Below are positions 59,656-64,000 of a stretch of 64,000 nucleotides of DNA, in pieces (position 1 is the first letter of the stretch; each line of letters opens with the position of its first letter). A program made the translations under genes and the position numbers. The DNA comes from an uncultured Oscillibacter sp. GTDB lineage: Bacteria; Bacillota; Clostridia; Oscillospirales; Oscillospiraceae. The stretch spans positions 62,001 through 126,000 of the forward strand of contig CANAWG010000006.1 in NCBI GenBank assembly GCA_947365245.1, in the 5' to 3' direction. The notes under the pieces were generated by a model. The model ran no database searches. It was given only the letters and a program-made list of their open reading frames with translations, and was not told where the DNA came from.

Positions 59656-61143
59656 TCAGGCAAACGGATTCTCCGTGGGATAGGGCAGGCTCTTGGGCTG
59701 GTTGTAGGCGATGTCCCGGACGCCCAGGAACTTGAACACCTCAAAGAGGGCCTTGCCGTAGTGCCCAAAGGCCACGGCCCCGTGGTGGGGATAGCGCTTT
59801 TCGATCAGCACGTGGCGGTAGAACCGGCCCATCTCCGGGATGGCGAACACGCCGATGCCGCCGAAAGACCGGGTCCTCACCGGCAGCACCTCGCCCTGGG
59901 CGATGTAGGCCCGGAGGACGCCCTCGCTGTCGCACTGGAGACGGTAGAAGGTGATGTCGCCGGGGGCGATGTCCCCCTCCAGGGTGCCCCGGGTGAAGTC
60001 CGGGTCGCTGCCGGCGGGCTCCAGCAGCCGGTGCTGGATCAGCTGGTACTTCACCGCCCGGTCCGCGCAGAGCTTGCAGCTGGGGGTGTTGCCGCAGTGG
60101 AAGCCCATGAACGTATCCGTCAGCTTGTAGTCGAACCTGCCCTGGATGTCCTCTTTGTAGAGGGCGGCGGGGACGGAGTTGTTGATGTCCAGCAGCGTCA
60201 CCGTGTCGCCGGAGACGCACATGCCGATGTACTCGCTCAAAGCGCCGTAGATATCCACCTCGCAGGAGACGGGGACGCCCCGGCTCACCAGGCGGGAGTT
60301 GACGTAGCAGGGCTCAAAGCCGAAAGCCTCCGGGAACGCCGGCCAGCACTTGTCGGCGAAAGCCACGTACTGCCTCGCGCCCTTGTGCTCCTCCGCCCAG
60401 TCCAGCAGCGTCAGCTCCAGCTGGGCCATGCGCTCGTTCATGTCGGCGTAGTAGCAGCCCTCGCCCATCTCCCTGGCCATATCGGCGCAGACCTCGGGAA
60501 TGCGGGGGTCCCCCGCGTGGGCCCTGTAGGCCACCAGCAGGTCCAGCTCGGAGTTCTCCTCCACCTCCACGCCCAGCTCATACAGGCCCTTGATGGGGGC
60601 GTTGCAGGCGAAGAAGTCCTGGGGCCGGGGGCCGAACGTGATGATCTTCAGCCGGCTCAGGCCGATGAGGGCACAGGCGATGGGCCTGAACTCGCCGATC
60701 ATTCCGGCGATGTCTTCCGCCGTGCCCACGGGGTACTCCGGAATAAAGGCCTTCAGGTGCCGCATCCCCAGGTTGTAGGAGCAGTTCAGCATCCCGCAGA
60801 AAGCGTCGCCCCGGCCGTCGATCAGATCGCCGTCCCCCTCGGCGGCGGCCACGTACATGCAGGGGCCGTCAAAGTTTCTGGCGATCAGCGTCTCCGGGGT
60901 CTCCGGGCCGAAGTTGCCCAGAAACACCACCAGGGCGTTGCAGCCGGCGGCCTTTACCTCGTCCACCGCCTTGAGCATATCCCGCTCGTTCTCCACGGTG
61001 GTTTTGCACTCGTAGACATCCAGGCCGTTCCCGGCACAGGCCGCTGCGACGGCGCCGCGGCGGCGCTCCGAAAGAGAGATGATGAAGCAGTCACGGGATA
61101 CGGCGATGATGCCCAGCCTTACCTGGGGAATGTTGGTCAGCAT
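59656..61143 (-). CDS. L-fucose/L-arabinose isomerase family protein
   Basis: 495 residues from ATG 61143 with GAGGAGGG before it. The fold has three domains. Family marks are VVFLGNFGPETPETL, the metal site residues near ACALIGLSRLKI and EVDIYGALSEYIG, DTFMGFHCGNTP, and the C-terminal YPHHGAVAFGHYGKALFE typical of fucose isomerases. It should interconvert an aldose and ketose, supplying the substrate for the kinase of the operon. Whether the sugar is L-fucose, D-arabinose, L-arabinose or another cannot be decided. Confidence 0.85.
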   Translation of the reverse strand: MLTNIPQVRLGIIAVSRDCFIISLSERRRGAVAAACAGNGLDVYECKTTVENERDMLKAVDEVKAAGCNALVVFLGNFGPETPETLIARNFDGPCMYVAAAEGDGDLIDGRGDAFCGMLNCSYNLGMRHLKAFIPEYPVGTAEDIAGMIGEFRPIACALIGLSRLKIITFGPRPQDFFACNAPIKGLYELGVEVEENSELDLLVAYRAHAGDPRIPEVCADMAREMGEGCYYADMNERMAQLELTLLDWAEEHKGARQYVAFADKCWPAFPEAFGFEPCYVNSRLVSRGVPVSCEVDIYGALSEYIGMCVSGDTVTLLDINNSVPAALYKEDIQGRFDYKLTDTFMGFHCGNTPSCKLCADRAVKYQLIQHRLLEPAGSDPDFTRGTLEGDIAPGDITFYRLQCDSEGVLRAYIAQGEVLPVRTRSFGGIGVFAIPEMGRFYRHVLIEKRYPHHGAVAFGHYGKALFEVFKFLGVRDIAYNQPKSLPYPTENPFA

Positions 61144-61165
61144 GGTGATTCCCTCCTCTGGTTTG

Positions 61166-61801
61166 TTATTCAATGTCCGCGATATCGATATTCGCGCCGG
61201 TGAGGCCCACATAGGCCCCGTCCCTGGCCTCGGCGCTGTCCGGATGGGCCAGCAGCCACTTGTTGCGGGCCCGGAGAAGACGGTCCTCGCCGTTCAGGGG
61301 CGGCCGGTCCGGCTTTTCCTCGTTGGTGCCCCGGGGAAGAGCCACCATTACCCGGAAGCCCGCCGCCTCGTCCACGTGGCAGGGGGCGTAGTGGAGGGTC
61401 GTGGCGTAGATCTCCACCAGGACCCCGGCGGGGACCCGGAAAGCCCTGACCTGGGCGGTATCCAGCATTCCGTCCGCAATCTCGTCCTGCTTGGCCAGCA
61501 GCAGGATAAACTCGCCGGTCCCCACATTCACCTCGCTGTCCCGGTGGTACTCCAGGCAGTTGAGCCTGGAGTTCCGTCCCCAGCACATGCCCAGCTGGAC
61601 GGGCATTCCGCCGTAGGCGTTGTCCTGAAACACCCGGCAGACGCCGGCGGCCTCCAGCTCCGGGATGCTGGGCCGGTAGGCCGTGCCCGTCTCCGGCAGG
61701 GGAATGGCCTCCATGGCCCGCAGCAGCGGGGAGAGATCGTAGCCCTCCAGTACCTTGCCGTAGGGCTTGAACTCCGGATCGTGGACAGAGTAAATTCTCA
61801 T
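61166..61801 (-). CDS. DUF4867 family protein, cupin-like
   Basis: 211 residues. The opening MRIYSVHDPEFKPYGKVLEGYD and the central LEYHRDSEVNVGTGEFILLLA and LHYAPCHVDEAAGFRVMVALP fit DUF4867. Histidine and glutamate residues in that region (H...E, then H and C) suggest a cupin-like metal site. The family often sits between sugar kinase and isomerase genes in Clostridia, so it may be a sugar-processing mutarotase or isomerase; not demonstrated. Gap to xylulokinase is 16 nt and to the isomerase 22 nt. Confidence 0.8.
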   Translation of the reverse strand: MRIYSVHDPEFKPYGKVLEGYDLSPLLRAMEAIPLPETGTAYRPSIPELEAAGVCRVFQDNAYGGMPVQLGMCWGRNSRLNCLEYHRDSEVNVGTGEFILLLAKQDEIADGMLDTAQVRAFRVPAGVLVEIYATTLHYAPCHVDEAAGFRVMVALPRGTNEEKPDRPPLNGEDRLLRARNKWLLAHPDSAEARDGAYVGLTGANIDIADIE

Positions 61802-61817
61802 AAGACCACCTCTTAGG

Positions 61818-63293
61818 TTAAAGTAAGCTGGGAAACAGCCCCTTCATGGCGGGGTAGATCTCCCGAAACTGCCGGTAGCGGGCCTCATACCGGGCGGCCA
61901 GCGCCGGGTCCGGCTCCAGGACCTCGGCGATGCGGACCAGCCTGGCGCAGACCTCCGCCACATCCTTGTACAGCCCGCAGGCCACCATGGCCAGCATGGC
62001 GCCGCCCATGCCCGGCCCCTGCTCCGACTCCGGAATCTCCAGGCGGATATTCAGCACATTGGCCAGGATGGTCCGCCAGAGGGGGCTCCTGGCCCCGCCG
62101 CCGCAGAGCTTGCTGCGGTCGATGGGGATCCCCAGCGCCTTTGCCACCTCGAAGCTGTCCCGGATGGCGAAAGCCACGCCCTCCAAAACAGCCTGGGTCA
62201 GGTCCGCCCGGGTGGTGTCCATGGTCAGTCCGGTAAAGGTCCCCCGGGCGTTGGTGTCGTTGATGGGGGAGCGCTCGCCCATGAGATAGGGCAGGAAGAA
62301 GACGTGGTTGTTCCCCAGCTTCTCCGCCGTGATGGGCTCCTGCTCCCCGGCGTAGTCGGAGGTCTGGAAGATATCCTCCATCAGCCACTTGTTGCAGCTG
62401 GCGGCGGAGAGCATACAGCCCATGAGATGGTAGCGGCCGTCGGCGTGGGCGAACGCGTGGAGGGCGTTGTGGGGGTCCACGCCGAATTTCTCGCTGGAGA
62501 TGAACACGGTGCCGGAGGTGCCCAGGGAGATGTTGCAGCTCCCCTCTCCCACGGTGCCCGTGCCCACGGCGGCGGCGGCGTTGTCACCGGCCCCGGCGCA
62601 GACCACCACGGATTCCGGCAGGCCCAGGGCCCTGGCCATCTCCGGCCGCAGGGTCCCCACCGCCTCATAGCTCTCAAAGAGCCGCGGCATCTGCGCCTCT
62701 GTGACGCCGCAGAGCTCCAGCATCTCCCGGGACCAGCGCCTGTGCTCCACGTCCAGCAGCAGCATGCCGCTGGCGTCGGAGAAGTCCGTGCAGTGGACGC
62801 CGGTGAGGAGGTAGTTGATGTAGTCCTTGGGAAGCATGATCTTCGCGATCTTATGAAACAGCTCCGGCTCGTTCTCCCGCATCCACAGGAGCTTAGGAGC
62901 CGTGAAGCCCGCAAAGGCGATGTTGGCGGTGAGCCTTGACAGCCTCTCCCTGCCCACCACGTTGTTGAGGTAGTCCACCTCCCTGGCGGTGCGGCCGTCG
63001 TTCCAGAGAATGGCGGGGCGGAGAACGCGGTCCTCCCGGTCCAGCGCCACCAGGCCGTGCATCTGCCCGCCGGCGCCGATGCCCGCCACCTGGCCTGCGT
63101 CAAAGCCCCGCAGCAGCTCCGGGACCCCCTCCAGCAGCGCCCGCCGCCAGTTCTCCGGGTCCTGCTGGCTCCACCCGGGCCGGGGGAACTCCAGGGGGTA
63201 CTCCTTGGAGACCGCGTTCACAATGGCGCCCGTCCCCTCCATCAGCAGCAGCTTCATGGCGGAGGTGCCCAGGTCGATTCCGATAAAGAGCAT
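61818..63293 (-). CDS. xylB: Xylulokinase-type FGGY carbohydrate kinase
   Basis: 491 residues. The ATP-binding N terminus is MLFIGIDLGTSAMKLLLME; the family motif MHGLVALD region and GVAFAIRDSFEVAKALGI are present, with the late GGGARSPLWRTILANVL and EQGPGMGGAMLA. It phosphorylates a ketopentose, most likely D-xylulose, but FGGY kinases vary in substrate. It is the first gene of the operon, under the promoter at 63376-63404. Confidence 0.9.
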   Translation of the reverse strand: MLFIGIDLGTSAMKLLLMEGTGAIVNAVSKEYPLEFPRPGWSQQDPENWRRALLEGVPELLRGFDAGQVAGIGAGGQMHGLVALDREDRVLRPAILWNDGRTAREVDYLNNVVGRERLSRLTANIAFAGFTAPKLLWMRENEPELFHKIAKIMLPKDYINYLLTGVHCTDFSDASGMLLLDVEHRRWSREMLELCGVTEAQMPRLFESYEAVGTLRPEMARALGLPESVVVCAGAGDNAAAAVGTGTVGEGSCNISLGTSGTVFISSEKFGVDPHNALHAFAHADGRYHLMGCMLSAASCNKWLMEDIFQTSDYAGEQEPITAEKLGNNHVFFLPYLMGERSPINDTNARGTFTGLTMDTTRADLTQAVLEGVAFAIRDSFEVAKALGIPIDRSKLCGGGARSPLWRTILANVLNIRLEIPESEQGPGMGGAMLAMVACGLYKDVAEVCARLVRIAEVLEPDPALAARYEARYRQFREIYPAMKGLFPSLL

Positions 63294-63375
63294 AAGCGCG
63301 TTCCTCCCTTTCTGAAATCCGCCGTCCGGCGCCGGAGCCCGTCAGTCCGCACGCGGGGTTTTTATAACTGTCCTT

Positions 63376-63404
63376 ATTTTATAAAGCCACTTTATAGATG
63401 TCAA
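63376..63404 (-). promoter_or_regulatory. Promoter of the sugar operon
   Basis: On the minus strand TTGACA (63404-63399), 17 bp, TAAAAT (63381-63376). The spacer TCTATAAAGTGGCTTTA contains TAAAG/CTTTA, a small inverted repeat that a repressor could use. Confidence 0.8.
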
Positions 63405-63602
63405 TACCATTCTGTTTAACTGGCACAACTTCGTGAATACTATACAGTTTTCGCTTGGAATAATTAGAGAGGGTGACGGGGATTCTGTTCTTGTTTTGTA
63501 AAGATGGTTTTGTTAATATGGAATATATCGGCTCCAATCGGCAGAAAATCGTGATTTCCCGCCCTCCTGGCGCAGCGCGTGAAGACAGGGGAAATCTCAT
63601 TC

Positions 63603-63631
63603 TTGTTTTATTAAGTAAATTTTGGTATTAT
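63603..63631 (+). promoter_or_regulatory. Candidate promoter of the ROK gene, with repeated TTCTTGTTTT
   Basis: TTGTTT (63603-63608), 17 bp, TATTAT (63626-63631). The ten-base word TTCTTGTTTT occurs at 63488 and again at 63600, overlapping the -35 box. Both lie in the 416-nt divergent region and are possible operator half-sites. No gene is seen in this region. Confidence 0.5.
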
Positions 63632-63709
63632 TAGGGCAGGTTGCCTCCGCCTGGGGCGAAAGGCGCTCTTCACGGACGGAGATGAAATCAGTTGAGAGGT
63701 GCATGCGTT

Positions 63710-64000
63710 ATGGAAAATGCAAATGGGATTCCCGATCGCCGCCGGCAGAGCCGCAGCAGCATTTACCGCCATCTCTACAACACCAGGGACTTTTGCTCCC
63801 GGCAGAGCCTGGCCCGGGACCTGGGCCTCAGTCTGCCCACGGTGTATCAAAACCTCTCGGAGCTGATGGCGGCGGGTCTGGTGCGGGACTCCGGGGAGCA
63901 GCAGTCCACCGGCGGACGGAAAGCCAGCGGGCTGTCCATCGTACCGGACGCCCGGATCGCGGTGGGGATCTCCGTCACGGAGACCTGTCTGCGTTTTGTG
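63710..64000 (+). CDS. ROK-family transcriptional regulator (5' part only)
   Basis: 97 codons are visible before the right edge. The winged helix (residues 10-62) has SSIYRHLYNTRDFCSRQSLARDLGLSLPTVYQNLSELMAAGLV, followed by GGRKASGLSIVPDARIAVGISV, the start of the ROK sugar-kinase-like domain. XylR/NagC-type ROK proteins repress sugar operons until their sugar binds. It is divergent from xylB and most likely controls that operon. Start ATG 63710 has GAGAGG upstream. Confidence 0.87.
   Translation, partial: MENANGIPDRRRQSRSSIYRHLYNTRDFCSRQSLARDLGLSLPTVYQNLSELMAAGLVRDSGEQQSTGGRKASGLSIVPDARIAVGISVTETCLRFV

Overview
The window comes from a high-G+C Firmicute, most likely a gut Oscillospiraceae-type Clostridia (Flavonifractor/Lawsonibacter/Dysosmobacter-like). 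This is inferred from GGAGG ribosome sites, Gram-positive envelope genes without outer-membrane partners, a Gram-positive-style pel operon, and families typical of that group (DUF6809, DUF6076, DUF6933, DUF4867). No rRNA gene or CRISPR array is visible. The taxonomy is inferred from gene content only.

Region by region. (1) 1-10.3 kb, minus strand: a Pel-type exopolysaccharide operon in the order pelD-pelE-pelA(DUF2194-like)-pelF-pelG, followed by two tandem secreted paralogs. PelD is fused to an N-terminal SDR domain whose catalytic residues are lost. (2) 10.4-13.5 kb: a tandem AP2/zinc-ribbon protein, then decayed sequence holding remnants of a divergent XRE regulator/protein kinase pair and of a beta-helix protein, then a small unknown gene. 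(3) 13.5-25.3 kb: a DeoR regulator divergent from a dpp-type ABC importer, with a KDPG-aldolase-like enzyme, a 2-hydroxyacid dehydrogenase, 6-phosphogluconate dehydrogenase and a second KDPG aldolase. This looks like a sugar-acid uptake and breakdown block. (4) 25.6-36.6 kb: an MmpL/RND transporter coupled to a 1086-residue GLUG/coiled-coil surface protein, then TetR, DegV, a radical SAM/SPASM protein, a MATE pump and its MarR regulator with a visible operator. (5) 36.8-about 47.9 kb: a tRNA-Ala-associated integrative element with two tandem tyrosine recombinases, an excisionase, small element proteins and a cargo of housekeeping-like genes (NUDIX, a frameshifted deformylase, phosphodiesterase, YaaA, tocopherol cyclase family).

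(6) 48.1-53.4 kb is the most unusual stretch. An AbrB-SARP/BTAD regulator, frameshifted at a homopolymer, ends exactly where four TTTCC-type repeats begin at precise 11-bp spacing in front of a TATACT -10 box, which is the arrangement SARP activators bind. Downstream lie a RhiA-like protein, two DUF6765 proteins, a holin and a CHAP endolysin, with no phage structural genes. I read this as a SARP-controlled cassette that may release RhiA-like and DUF6765 proteins through a holin/endolysin route. That function is inference.

(7) 53.5-64 kb, minus strand: a sugar operon running from xylulokinase through a DUF4867 protein, a fucose/arabinose-type isomerase, a TIM-barrel epimerase and a Gfo/Idh oxidoreductase to a ribose-type ABC importer. 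A ROK regulator diverges from it at the right edge. Several genes at 44-51 kb carry one- or two-base slips in simple repeats, so phase variation or base-calling error must both be considered there.
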